A stretch of DNA of 28,962 bases from assembly GCA_020650975.1 (NCBI GenBank), contig JAIPMN010008250.1, positions 1-28,962 on the forward strand, read 5' to 3'. Made by a program: the position numbers and the translations under genes. Origin of the DNA: Apostichopus californicus. Taxonomy: Eukaryota > Echinodermata > Holothuroidea > Aspidochirotida > Stichopodidae. Shown piece after piece: positions 1-10,069 of this stretch; position 1 is the stretch's first letter, and the number at the start of each line of letters is the position of its first letter. Under the pieces are notes generated by a model that did no database searches, was not told the origin of the DNA, and saw only the letters and a program-made list of their open reading frames with translations.

Positions 1-30
1 CTATTGGAAAATCCTGGATACGCCCCTGGT
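1..30. repeat. Truncated end of an interspersed repeat
   Basis: The window opens with AAAATCCTGGATACGCCCCTG. Its reverse complement (an AGGGGCGTATCCAGGATTTT-like end) resembles the start of the element at 26145, which reads GGACAGATCCAGGATTTT. I read it as the terminus of a dispersed non-autonomous element cut by the window edge. The family name is unknown. Confidence 0.4.
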
Positions 31-177
31 TCCGATGACTTCGTTGCACTAGACTTCTGCTTGAAGTTAACCAGAAATAGCTGTCACAATATAAATGGCC
101 CGAAACACTATTTTGATGTACAATTACACTATATGGCATGGTAGACACAGGTCAGTCTATTGTACCTGGCAGTACAC
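31..177. other. Intergenic, nothing recognised
   Basis: AT-rich DNA with no gene, RNA or repeat that I can support. Confidence 0.4.
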
Positions 178-430
178 ACTTCCACCAAAAACAATACGGG
201 TCTTGTACTCAATGTGATGCATCCACACACCATAGTATGAGAAGTATCCACGATTTTCATCGTTAGATATCATGTAAAAGGGTGTTCAAAGTTGACCTCT
301 GGTGACCTCAACTGAGATTTGACCTCACAAGCAACAGGATTCTTGTACTCCATATGGCAAATCCATATACCATGTACGAAAAGTATCCTTGGTTTATAGT
401 CGTTTTTCAGACCTCAACACTGAAATATTG
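178..430 (-). repeat. GACCT-rich repeat family, about 1.5-2 units
   Basis: Two adjacent diverged units share the blocks TCTTGTACTC, ATCCACACACCAT and a GACCT cluster. The cluster at 293-308 reads TGACCT-CTGG-TGACCT, a direct repeat of the nuclear-receptor half-site on the minus strand with 4-bp spacing. The same blocks recur at 2380-2780 and 28544-28690 in this orientation, and in the opposite orientation in the array at 2990-3735. No coding potential is evident. Confidence 0.6.
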
Positions 431-740
431 TTTAAGTACTCGCTATTTGGCAACCGTGACTAAAAATCTACTCAAGTCTCCAAAGTACAGATCTACAACA
501 TCAATACTTTCTATGAACAACGGTTAGGCACTTTGGCAGATACATGGTGCTACGTAATTGCACATTGGAAAATTATGTTTTTGTGCAGTATGAAATTTAT
601 ATTTGTTTTCCACCAAAAGTAAGTAATGAACAAAATAAACCATGTCGCAGAATCGTAAATGAACAGCTAGGTGTACTGTAGTGTCTCAAAGAATAAACAT
701 AAAACATCTGCAAAAATACCTACGAAGATAGGGAAGCCGG
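431..740. other. Intergenic, nothing recognised
   Basis: AT-rich sequence without a supportable gene. Short open frames here have no recognisable homology or codon character. Confidence 0.4.
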
Positions 741-876
741 TCACTTCGCCCAACAACCATTTCGCCCAACTGCCATTTCGACCAACCTTACCATTTCGCC
801 CATCCTTGTTGTTCATTTCGCCCAACCAGCATGGTCATTTCGCCCAACCTTGCTGGTTATTTCGACATTGATTAAA
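741..876 (+). repeat. Degenerate CATTTCGCCCAAC tandem repeat
   Basis: The motif (C)ATTTCGCCCAAC or a one-base variant occurs at least six times in about 135 bp, at irregular spacings of about 14-28 bp. The open frame crossing it (671-871) is simply this repeat translated, giving recurring HFAQP-like residues, so I do not call a protein. Confidence 0.7.
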
Positions 877-1385
877 TATTATACTGCAATATAACGGACG
901 GGGATACTTCTATGGGTTTGGTCAATGTAATAAGGAAACGTTCGGGAATGGTTAACGTTACGGGATTCGAACCGAATATAAAGGAAACTTGAAGTCGTGG
1001 TTACAGTCGGTAGGAAGGATAATAGCTCCTCTAGTACTAGGCATAGCTATATAAGTGTGCGTGCGTCCTAAGTCTATACCGAGTACCTCACTGCTACTTT
1101 GAACTGCTACTCGATTAGCGCGATTGGTACATTTTCCCAATTATTTAACTTTTCTTTTAGCTGCAGATTTGTATGCGAAAAATATCGCTATTACTTCATT
1201 TCACTGCCTAAATCAATGCGATCTTTTACGCACTGAAAATGTAAGGTTTGAAAGAGCATTTATATGTTCCACTCGCAACCGGGTTAAGTGAAAATCTTTG
1301 CAAAAATATCCTAGTAGCAGTAACAACAAACTTGTCTCAAAACTGTTGTATATTTTGCGAATTAGGATGATGGCATGTAGTAAAT
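877..1385. other. Intergenic, nothing recognised
   Basis: No gene recognised. A 60-codon minus-strand open frame at 958-1140 has no family I can name and is probably chance. Confidence 0.4.
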
Positions 1386-1665
1386 GCCTTAAGCAAGGGC
1401 GTAGGAACCGGTGGGGCTGGGGGGCGCCCTTTTTCATTTCCAAATGAGAAAAAAATCTCATTTGGAGCACCAAATTGCATCTAAGGCCAGGTGAAAATGC
1501 TAAATTATTTACAAAATGGAGTGGGTGTGAAGTGTGCTATATTGCACCAAATTGCATCTGAGGCCACCTGGAAATGCAAAAAAAGACCCCTCCCCCAGGC
1601 CGGCCATCAGTCTTCAGCCCCCCCCCCCCCACTCAAAAGTACTTTCCTACGCCACTGGCCTTAAG
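1386..1665. mobile_element. hAT-type MITE with 8-bp target-site duplication
   Basis: The direct repeat GCCTTAAG at 1386-1393 and 1658-1665 is a perfect 8-bp target-site duplication. It brackets a 264-bp element (1394-1657). The ends are imperfect terminal inverted repeats: CAAGGGCGTAGGAACC on the left, and CAGTGGCGTAGGAAAG as the reverse complement of the right. CA...TG termini with an 8-bp duplication are typical of the hAT superfamily. Inside are a small palindrome around AAATGAGA/TCTCATTT (1442-1463) and two copies of CACCAAATTGCATCT, plus C-runs. It encodes no transposase, so it would have been mobilised in trans. Confidence 0.75.
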
Positions 1666-2379
1666 AAACCATTTTAGGAGATGTTTGATCAGCTTAAGTA
1701 TTGGTATTCTGACACGAAACATTTCTAACAATGCTATGATTGTTAGTGTAGTCTACTTACATATACTCTACCTGCATAACCAAGACGTCGTGATATCAAC
1801 GTTAAATACTTTTGTTAATTGGTTGGGAAATTAAAATATGAACACAACATATTTATGAATGCCTTTAAACACATTACGTACTTCGTAAACTCAAACCGTT
1901 CCCTCTAATTAATTGTTATTTTAGATTTTCAATTATGCTTTCGCTGTATGTTTATAAATGCTCCACGAAGTTTGTTAACAATCTCCGCACATGAAAACTT
2001 CCCGTACATAATGCACGTGCAGATAGCGAACCATTTTATGCAGTTAATTCGCATTGAGAACGGTCATTGAGGGCGACAGTTAATTTTCGTAAACGGCGCC
2101 TATAGCCATTACCCCCAGCGTAACTACATCCAATCCTGAAGTTATAATTTGGCACTTAATCTCGACAATTTATTGCAAAATACGACGGACAACTTCCAAT
2201 GGCACCGCTGTAGGTATAAAGTGTACACTTTTTTTGCACGCAATTCATGTAGCGAGATTATGCAGCTAGCTCAAGCGACGTGCTGAAGCCTATGCAACTC
2301 TGTTCGCATGAATTTTATTTGAATCTACGGATGCCCATAAGCTAATTTCCAATTGCCAACAGCCTCCTATTCTTTTGAG
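1666..2379. other. Intergenic, nothing recognised
   Basis: No gene or repeat supported. The segment around 2030-2130 is slightly richer in CG dinucleotides than its surroundings, but I see no promoter that can be defended. Confidence 0.35.
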
Positions 2380-2780
2380 GCGTAAGGCAAATGTGATCTG
2401 AAAGGCTGGTAGGTGGGAGACACGGTAGCTTATAACACAAGGTTTCCACAATTTGGCGTCTAGTGACTCCAAATAACCTTTGACCTCCATTAAAAACAAT
2501 ATGCTTCTTGTACTGAACGTGTCACGACTACATACTAAATATGAGATCGTCCAAGCTTCTCTTGTTGAGATATCTTATTTACAGTTTTCACATTTTGACC
2601 CCAAGTGATCCAAATGAACTTTGACCTCCACAAGTTTATTTTTATTTTGCTTGATGTGGTACTCCTTCAAACGAAATACGAGATTGATCCAAGCTTTCCT
2701 TCTTGAGATATCTTGTTTACAAGGTTTTCCCAATTTGACCCCTGGTGACCCAAAATTGCCTTTGACCTTCTCTTCAGTTT
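2380..2780 (-). repeat. GACCT-rich repeat family, inverted partner of the 2990-3735 array
   Basis: TTTGACCTCC-type blocks start near 2481, 2622 and 2763, a period of 141 bp. Between them lie TTGAGATATC, GTTTACAAG and TTTTGACC blocks. On the minus strand these match the array at 2990-3735 (GATATCTCAA, CTTGTAAAC, GGTCAAA), so this is the same family facing the other way, separated by about 200 bp of spacer. Confidence 0.7.
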
Positions 2781-2989
2781 GTAGCTAGTTTGTAGCTGTG
2801 TAGTAACTAGTTTAATGCCGTCACAATGGCAGGTAGTCCTAGGCCTAAGTTTGAATGTAGTTAGCGCGCTGTAAAGCGCTCTGGAATATTGATTATTATT
2901 TATTGTTCTGATGCGAGACGGTTGGTTCAAAATATATATCAGAGTGACACAGACATCCAAAATGTGGAGTCCTATTTCATCCTGACATT
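2781..2989. other. Spacer between oppositely oriented repeat blocks
   Basis: About 200 bp of apparently unique sequence with a short GC palindromic patch (AGCGCGCTGTAAAGCGCT near 2863-2880). No gene recognised. Confidence 0.4.
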
Positions 2990-3735
2990 TCTTTGAGGTC
3001 ACCAGAGGACAAAAGCTGAAAATCTTGTAAACATGAAACTGCAAGAAGGTAAAAGTGCTTGAACTTAAAACTTGGAAAGTTGGTAGCCCTTAGTAATTAA
3101 ATGTTCTCTATTGTTTTTCATGGAGGTCAAAGGCCATCTGAGGTCACCGGAGGTGAAAAGCTGAAAACCTTGTAAACACGATATCTCAAGAAATAAACTG
3201 CTTGAGCTTAAAACTTGGAATGTTGGTAGCCCTTAGTAATTAAATGTTCTCTATTGTTTTACATGGAGGTCAAAGACCATCTGAGGTCACAAGAGGTCAA
3301 AAGCTGAAAACCTTGTAAACACGATATCTCAAAAAGTAAAGTTGCTTGAACTTTAAACTCGTTGTGCTGGTAGCCCTTGGTAAGCAAATATTCCCTAGTC
3401 TTTTGCATGGAGGTCAAAGGTCATTTGAGGTCACCAGAGGTCAAAGGCTGAAAAATTTGCAAGCACGATATCTTAAGAAGTGAAAGTTGCTTGAATTTTA
3501 AACCTGGTATGTTGGTAGCCCTTAGTGATTAGATGTTCTCTATTTCATGAAGGTCAAATTTCATTGTAGGTCACCAGAGGTCAAAGTCTGTAAACCTTGT
3601 AAGCACGATATCTCAAGAAGTAAAAGTTGCTTGAACTTTAAACTTGGTATGTTGGTAGCCCTTGGTAAACAGATGATCCCTACTGTTTTTCATGGAGGTC
3701 AAAGGTCTTTTAAGGTCAATTGCAGGTTACAGTCA
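2990..3735 (+). repeat. Tandem array, about 143-bp unit, rich in AGGTCA half-sites
   Basis: About five units are present. The landmark CATGGAGGTCAAAG, or a variant, starts at 3119, 3262, 3406, 3546 and 3691, giving spacings of 143, 144, 140 and 145 bp. Every unit also carries GAGGTCACCAGAGGTCAAA-like DNA, an AACACGATATCTCAAGAAG block and a GTTGGTAGCCCTTAGTAA-like block. Perfect AGGTCA pairs occur with 4-bp spacing at 3284-3299, 3428-3443 and 3568-3583, and with 1-bp spacing at 3411-3423. It could be a simple satellite-like repeat, a cluster of nuclear-receptor binding sites, or both. Confidence 0.8.
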
Positions 3736-6330
3736 GAATAAGTCTGATTATGCAGAAGTGAAGTTTGTTTGACCTTCAACCCTCTTTGTATAGGTACGCA
3801 TTAATCAATTCTACAAGATTTACCCAGCAAGCAATTCAGATCGTTAGAAAATCTTGTATCTAAAGTTTCTCCTCATATTGGCAAGGAATCACTAAGTCAT
3901 TTGACTTTCTGGTCTCTACTCACTGGTACCCCCTTCATACCCAACACCCTTGAACAGACATGTCATGCTTTCTCTTAAAAAGCTGCATAATATCTAATCA
4001 TGAAGGAAGTAGAGGCTATATATATACTGCACAGATGAATAAGCGGCCACCAGAATGTGTCTCTGTCATGTGGACAAGATTTCACCATTATCAGCCAAGC
4101 CTTAATAATTTTGTTCTGCCATCACTTGTGGTGGGTAATATGACAAATATTTATTGTACTTGTAATGTATTGCATTCTGAGTGCCACATTCAAACACTTG
4201 GAAGGCCAATTGCATTCTGAGTGTTTCACTTAGCAAGGGCACAGTGATTCAAATACTCGCTTTTATCCGCTAGGTGGAGCTTATTTTGGTGGGCGTAACT
4301 GATTTACATGTCATTAGCTATCCTGAGATGGAGAAGTTCAAAGCTGCAACACCTGATGAACTGATTGCTTGTAACGATTTGCCCGAAAAAAAGTGTAACC
4401 AATATGAAAGGGCGTATACTCAGGCTGGTGAGATTCCTCTCACCTTTGAAATTCGAATTCGTTACAAGGAATGCCAATAGTGGTAAATATCATAACATCG
4501 TCTTGGACAAAAAAGGAACGCAAATGTCAACAAAAAAACTCAACGTCAACATTAGATTAGTCGGGCAAGCTGAGAATGTTATAGATTTTACCAGAGGCTG
4601 AGTTTTTTGACGGAACTGCCGACTCTTGTCAAACAAGATTAGTGCAGTTTATGTAATTTTTTTTTGCATTTCCCGAAACAATATCAGCATATTGCCCGAA
4701 GTTTCACGCAGCCTCTTGCGCCTATATCTCGAGTTGGGGGCAAGGTATTAAGATGTGGTTTCCACTTTCGCATGAATGTAGAATATCTGAGAGAAGATAT
4801 GTAAGATAAGTACTTTATATTGTCTGCTACCGTCGTATCCCTGTAGTAACATGTACAAGTATATATGCAACTCTGAAGCCGTGCACACTATAGTATAATC
4901 TCTTCATGGCACCATTCTTGTATTTCACACAATCGAAATATTAGTTGAACCTCGCAGCTGTCCACAACATATTTCAAGTTTGTGTTTCAGTAAGGCAAAA
5001 TGAATTCAATCAATCTCTCTCTCTCTTTTATGTTAGTCTTTTGTATTGATTTAGTTGAAGATGATTTCCTTTTCGTTAACTTCGAAGGGCAGGACATGTC
5101 GACATCTTTAAAAACAAAAGAGGAAACTTTTCAATAACAAGTTGTGCGCTTTTTTCACTATTGTAAGGGTTTATTAACAAAAGGAGCACTTCTGATTCAT
5201 GAAAACGGCTATTTTATTTGAGAGTGTTCATTTACTATATATTTGGGAGGCACGTTCATCGCGGCTACCTCGGCAGCGCTGTAACGATCATATATTATTC
5301 CGTTATTTTGTTGTGCGATTACTTTCATCTGTTTTCTCTTATACGGTGTTTGATATTATATTCATTCCTTTTCTTTCAATTAGAATTGATGTGATACTAG
5401 ATCGAGTGATACACTCCGTGAAAGTTACAGTGTTGCAGCGTTTTTATAACCTATACATGCAATGCGTGTTATCAGTGAGGGTTGCTGTACCCAGGAATTC
5501 TTAGTTGGAGAGCACCAACAATTCAAGGAGGGCACAAATAGTTTAAGGAGGGGCACTATACTCGTGTCTTGACTCTTGTGAAGTTAGTACACCGAGATGG
5601 TGGCTCAAATAGGGAGGGGACAGTAGCCTGCAAGTAGCAGTAGCCTGCAAGTGGAAGGGGTGGGGCGGTGAGGCCCCGCTGTGCCCGTTCGGGCTACGGG
5701 CTGAAATAACATAATTTATTTAGTAGAAAACTGTAATCAATGGTAACATATCAGGCAAGAATTTGTTGCTTGTGAAGTTTTCAAGGTCATCAATGTTGGT
5801 CCCAAATATAAGCACGCTTGATAATGCTAGAAGTTCTCAAATGTTATTTCCTGATTATTGTTGTTACTCTCCAAATTATTCTCAAAAACTAGGGATTGCA
5901 TTTCTCAGTGTGAACATCTATACTTGTGGCAGTCGGGAATCTTGCTTGTTGAAATGTGGGTATGGGGGACCATTATCCGACATTCTAACCTTCTGGGGAG
6001 GGGTGGTAGGGGTGAAAATGACATTTCGTCATAGTGTAAAGAAATTAAGTTTGGGAATTTCTAGTGCTATTTACTGAAACTTGATCCCAGCAGTAACACT
6101 TTCCAGTTTATCACACAATTAGTACTAAATCATAGCCAATTAATAAAGAATTTTATATTGGCCGTCATAAGCCCTTTGATCATGACATGTGTTAGAATTC
6201 GGTATTTTCAACAAGCTTTTGTTCAACTTGCTCCAAAATCGAAAAAAGTTGCTATTGTCCAGTCCGTTAGAGATGAAGACGTAAGGGTGTTATAACAATT
6301 GCTACGAAGAAAATAAATCTTGCAAAAGAT
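3736..6330. other. Long intergenic stretch, no supported gene
   Basis: Several open frames of 60-105 codons occur (for example 4274-4480, 4365-4601, 5199-5504, 5763-6077). None shows a family motif, a splice structure or codon bias that I can defend. One local tandem duplication is visible at 5622-5655, where CAGTAGCCTGCAAGT occurs twice in a row. The region is AT-rich with scattered purine runs and may contain decayed transposons that I cannot name. Confidence 0.4.
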
Positions 6331-6403
6331 AGCCTCCAGGGAGATTTGAACTCCCGACCCCTGGTTTACAAGACCAGTGCTCTAACCACTGAGCTATAGA
6401 GGC
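6331..6403 (-). tRNA. tRNA-Thr (anticodon UGU)
   Basis: Reading the minus strand from 6403, a full cloverleaf is present. The 7-bp acceptor stem pairs GCCTCTA with TGGAGGC (one G-U). The D-arm is GCTC...GAGC and the anticodon arm CTGGT-CTTGTAA-ACCAG. The variable loop follows, then a T-arm GGGAG-TTCAAAT-CTCCC. The anticodon TGT (plus-strand positions 6368-6370) reads the Thr codon ACA. The internal promoters are visible: the A box TAGCTCAGTGG and a B-box-like AGTTCAAATCT. There is no intron and no encoded CCA, as expected for a eukaryotic nuclear gene. A TTTT run 5-8 bases past the 3' end (within 6324-6327) fits RNA polymerase III termination. Confidence 0.95.
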
Positions 6404-6685
6404 AATGATACCAGGAGAGATCTATAATATTATACAGACCTAACGTAATATATTTATACATTTAGCATCAGCATTGCACAATCGGAAATATATCATTCCC
6501 ATAGATTTTGCTTCTATCATATATATCAAACAGTTTGTCAATTTTAACTTGCAACAATGTCATATTTTTTATGCAAAAAGACAGAATAGGTAAATAAGTA
6601 GATATCTTCCTTCGACACAGTGGGCCTAGGCCTTACACTACAGTAACACTGAAGAGCTTTGTTATCGTGCTACGTGCACACTGTG
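6404..6685. other. Intergenic, tRNA upstream flank
   Basis: AT-rich flank on the 5' side of the minus-strand tRNA. No other feature recognised. Confidence 0.4.
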
Positions 6686-6772
6686 CATAGGTTTGTATGT
6701 TAAGGTATGCGTACCGCGGACTACAACAACGTAAACGTCGTTGAAAAGATAGCGTACGCATACAAACCTATG
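6686..6772. repeat. Inverted repeat (hairpin) with 14-bp perfect outer arms
   Basis: CATAGGTTTGTATG at 6686-6699 is exactly complementary to CATACAAACCTATG at 6759-6772. An inner GTATGCGTAC at 6705-6714 pairs with GTACGCATAC at 6754-6763. The loop includes AACGTAAACGTCGTT. It may be a tiny MITE or a foldback remnant. No target-site duplication was found. Confidence 0.6.
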
Positions 6773-8795
6773 TAACTTACACAGCTTTATAATTTCAATA
6801 CGAACTCGACTTGGCCAGGCCTAACGTTATACACTGGTGCTTACACTAGTTAGATAAGTGGACACGGCAACAAAACTCGTCTCTCAAACTCAAAAATTCA
6901 GAACGACTTTACATCTGTGTTATAGTCCCTTGTCAACATACTGAAGTAAAATATTCGGTACCGTATAAATTGTTATTTCAACTGTTACTGATTTCGAATT
7001 TGATAAGCCTGTAGTGTACGGTAAGATATGTACATGATGGTGTTCCGTTTGGCATCGGAATAACATGTAAGAATTAACGTTAGGATACTGCACTTAAACA
7101 CTGTTGTGAACTACAACCGATAACATTAGGCTACGCCTAGGCCATGTAACCTAGGTAGGCCTAATACTGATTACTAGTGTTCAGCCTAAGCCAAGTTTTG
7201 TTTTCAGGACCGAAGTTTTGTTTTCAGATATTCCTTTTCATAAAAAGGGAGATGTCAGATTCCCTAAAAACAATCAAAGTATCAGCCTTTGCACCTCCTT
7301 ACAAAGTTACATACATGTCATGATGATGTAGGCCTAGCATAGACCTATTGCTAGAATACTTTTTAGAGAGTGTATTTGACAAATGGACCTAGGCCTAGGC
7401 TTGGTCATGTATAAGCCTATTACATATGCTATTTAGTCTAGCCATTTCTTAAAGAAAACAGACTTCTCCTCAGAATATCAATGTAAATTTGAAGGTCATT
7501 TTGTTCCTCTACACTACAGAAACACAGAAATTGCAAGCGTAAAAATATGACACATTGAGCCCCTTAAATGATGTAGAAAATAATATGTATAGCCCTAGTA
7601 AGTCCTAGTACTTGTTCATAGCTTTTATGAACCCCTGTTGTAAGTTACCGTTAACAATAACAGTTACCCAATGCAAGTTAAATCATAACTTTTATTCAAA
7701 TTTTCCCTTTTCTAAAACCATTATGTCAAGTCGGCCCAATCCCATAAAGTTCCTTCCCCTTCCTGTTATAGTATGTAACTTTTTATGCAATGTTGATTAA
7801 TAAACTCAAGCTTCAATGGCTGCATGTTTACACAAGAACGTAACAAACACAAACTTGACTGGAGTATGTGGTCAAAGGTACAGCGAAATTTACTGTGGAA
7901 TGAATGCACATTGTAAATTAGCAACTCTCACTGCAGAGAGAACAAACCTACTGTGACTGAAATCTTGTTTCAGTTAGAGAGATGTTAACTTTCCACAAAT
8001 TTCATAAATTGTCTGAACTCATAACATTTTATGATCAAAAGAATGACTCAAATTTTACACGAGTTTTAGATACAATTTATGCACAACTTTGTGTCATGAG
8101 CGCATGTTGTTGAAACGTGGCAATAAGGCCTAAGTAAGGTTATGATATTTGAGTGAGCATATGGGATAAAGGGCAAAGTAAGATTACAAACAGTTGTAGT
8201 TGAACAACATACTTTTGTGTTCATTGAGTACTGAAGATGCAAGAATATTTGCAGACAATGGGTTAGGGACTATTAACCAATCAAATCATGGGAAATTTGG
8301 AAAAACATCATTGGCTATTTTTTTAGCATGAAAATCTCTGTAATGGAAATGTTGTTAGTTGGGAATGGAAGAAATTTTGGTTCATTTGAGAAGTTGTGGT
8401 ATTTGAAAAGAAGGAAAGATGTTCATTGATATTGTGTTTTCTTATGTTTTGCATACATAGGCCTAGTTGTCAGTGTGTGTACGTTGCGATTTGTTTTCTC
8501 CAAAAAAAAAAAAAAATGCAATTTTAAAGATGGATAAACCATTGCATCCGGGATGCAAAATCCTGCATTCGTAACAATGCTGTTCTCATCTGGTTTCTTG
8601 CAATGTATAACAATGTTGGGTAGAGTCCCAGGGTTTATTACTGTTTTCTACCTTAACCTCTGTTGCATTCTAAGCTGTTTACTTTGATAACAATTCATTA
8701 AACGGTCCTGTCAGTGTTGTATTCTGATATTATGTAATGTAGGCCTAACCTGAATTGTGTATGTATGATTTGTATATTTTCCTCTCTTATTACAG
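6773..8795. other. WAPL upstream region / probable 5'UTR intron
   Basis: A splice acceptor at 8795/8796 implies that at least one non-coding first exon of WAPL lies upstream, but I cannot place it. One candidate donor is GTACG|GTAAGATATG at 7020/7021; this is weak. The stretch contains many TAGGCCTA-type palindromes (for example near 7140-7165 and 7330-7400) and a 16-bp duplication GAAGTTTTGTTTTCAG near 7195-7230. No separate gene is supported. Confidence 0.4.
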
Positions 8796-8860
8796 CATAA
8801 CAGGTCAGAATGCAGTCCTGAAGGCATCGGGGTATCATTTCAGATAGCGTTACTTTCAAC
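8796..8860 (+). other. WAPL: WAPL 5'UTR segment
   Basis: The polypyrimidine tract TTTTCCTCTCTTATTACAG ends at 8795, so the last 5'UTR exon probably begins at 8796 and runs directly into coding exon 1. It holds a minimal upstream ORF (8810-8821) and an in-frame stop, TGA at 8819-8821, which supports the main ATG at 8861. Confidence 0.65.
8810..8821 (+). promoter_or_regulatory. Three-codon upstream ORF in the WAPL leader
   Basis: ATG-CAG-TCC-TGA lies 39 nt upstream of the main start, in the same frame. Its ATG has an A at -3. If it lies in the mature 5'UTR it could reduce or tune translation by forcing reinitiation. This is an inference from sequence only. Confidence 0.45.
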
Positions 8861-10069
8861 ATGCCTCGATATGGGGCAAAAACCTACGGAGGGAAAGGCC
8901 ATCGCAAAGATGACAAGAACAATCAATTTGACGAAGTTTGGGCGAAAAGCCAAGGTTCAAAGATTGCTCCACCAGAATTTTCGCCAGTGAAGCCATCACC
9001 TGTTAAAGCCGGAAGAGGTAATCCAAGTTTGGTGAACACTGGGCCAACTTCTCCTGGTAGGCATTACCACACTCGCTCTTCACCTGTCAAACCAGGAGCT
9101 AACAGTCCTGGAGCTGGTATGAGACGTACCAGAAGCAACAGTAGTGCAGAAGACCCATTTTCTTTTGGTATCGACGATGAGTCGGATAAGTCTCCAGCCA
9201 GGAAGTCCTCCAGACTAACTAGGAATTCCTCCACAGAGGTCAAGACGCCCCCGGACGTAGACGGCAGCAGCCGTTCGAGAAGAACGCCAGTTATAAGTGC
9301 TAAGAATAAGTCTAAATCAAGTGCCTCAAATTTAGATGATAGTACGGACTCCAAAGGCAAGAAGCAAGCTACAATTTTAAAATACACTACCAAAATGTCT
9401 CCTTCTAGTGATACAGAGACTCACAAGGAAAACTCTTCAAAAGGTAGTAAGGAAGTTGGATCTGTTTCGGATTCAAGCTCTGCCACTGGGCTCTTTACCG
9501 ATGGGTTTGGTAGTCCATGTGCCTCTGCTGTGTCTTCTCTGTCGGATGATGTTGTCTTACTCTCCTCCCCGGATCTTCCAAGTTCTGCTAACCACACATC
9601 CCAGGGCCTGCACTCTTATGCAAAGTCCCCAGAAAGACAAAACTCTGCAGCTATCTCACATCACAAACGGACCGCTGATAAACCAGTGGACAGTTTAGTC
9701 GTTAAAAGAAAATCGAGAGATTTGAGAACTAATGGGGACTTGAAAGCTATACCCGAGACTTCCAAATCCTTAGATGATAATTTTGACTTTGAAGAGCTGT
9801 CGGATGCAAAAGTGGGATCACAGACCGAGTCTAAAACAGATCTTAGTGCGAAGAAGACATTACAGGTTGTCGGTAAAAAAGTTGCCGTTGACAACAAAGA
9901 TGAATTTGAATTTGACTTTGAAGAGGGGCTAGCAGATAACGCTAGCTCAAAACGAAGTTCATCACTGGTTTCAGAGGCTGGTAGACCAAGGAATCAAGCA
10001 GGCATAGTCAAGGCACGATCAAAGGCGCTCACTGGAATCACTCGTAGAATATTTAACAGTCCAAAGAAG
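8861..10069 (+). CDS. WAPL: WAPL exon 1: N-terminal region, residues 1-403
   Basis: This single large exon ends at a consensus donor, AAG|GTAAGT. The N-terminus (KTYGGKG...QFDEVW) aligns with the KTYSRKGG...KFDEVF start known from vertebrate WAPL, so the homology begins at this ATG. SPVK motifs occur at residues 41-44, 46-49 and 74-77, and a KEN tripeptide at 189-191. Acidic-aromatic patches are [11 protein letters not shown] (98-108), NFDFEE (307-312) and EFEFDFEE (348-355). The region is Ser/Lys-rich and probably disordered. The open frame continues six codons into the intron before a stop, but the donor is strong and the next exon restores homology. Confidence 0.93.

Noticed and set aside
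958-1140. 60-codon minus-strand frame with a GIDLGRTHTYIA segment resembling a nucleotide-binding start
   Set aside because: The resemblance is short, with no continuation up- or downstream and no splice sites supporting a larger gene.
4274-4601. Two overlapping open frames of 68 and 78 codons
   Set aside because: No recognisable domain or flanking splice structure. The overlap of frames suggests chance.
5199-5504. 101-codon open frame rich in hydrophobic residues
   Set aside because: Expected occasionally in AT-rich DNA. No family match I can name, no promoter or poly(A) context.
9064-9393. 109-codon antisense frame in WAPL exon 1
   Set aside because: A shadow of the sense coding sequence. 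The sense strand has clear WAPL homology.
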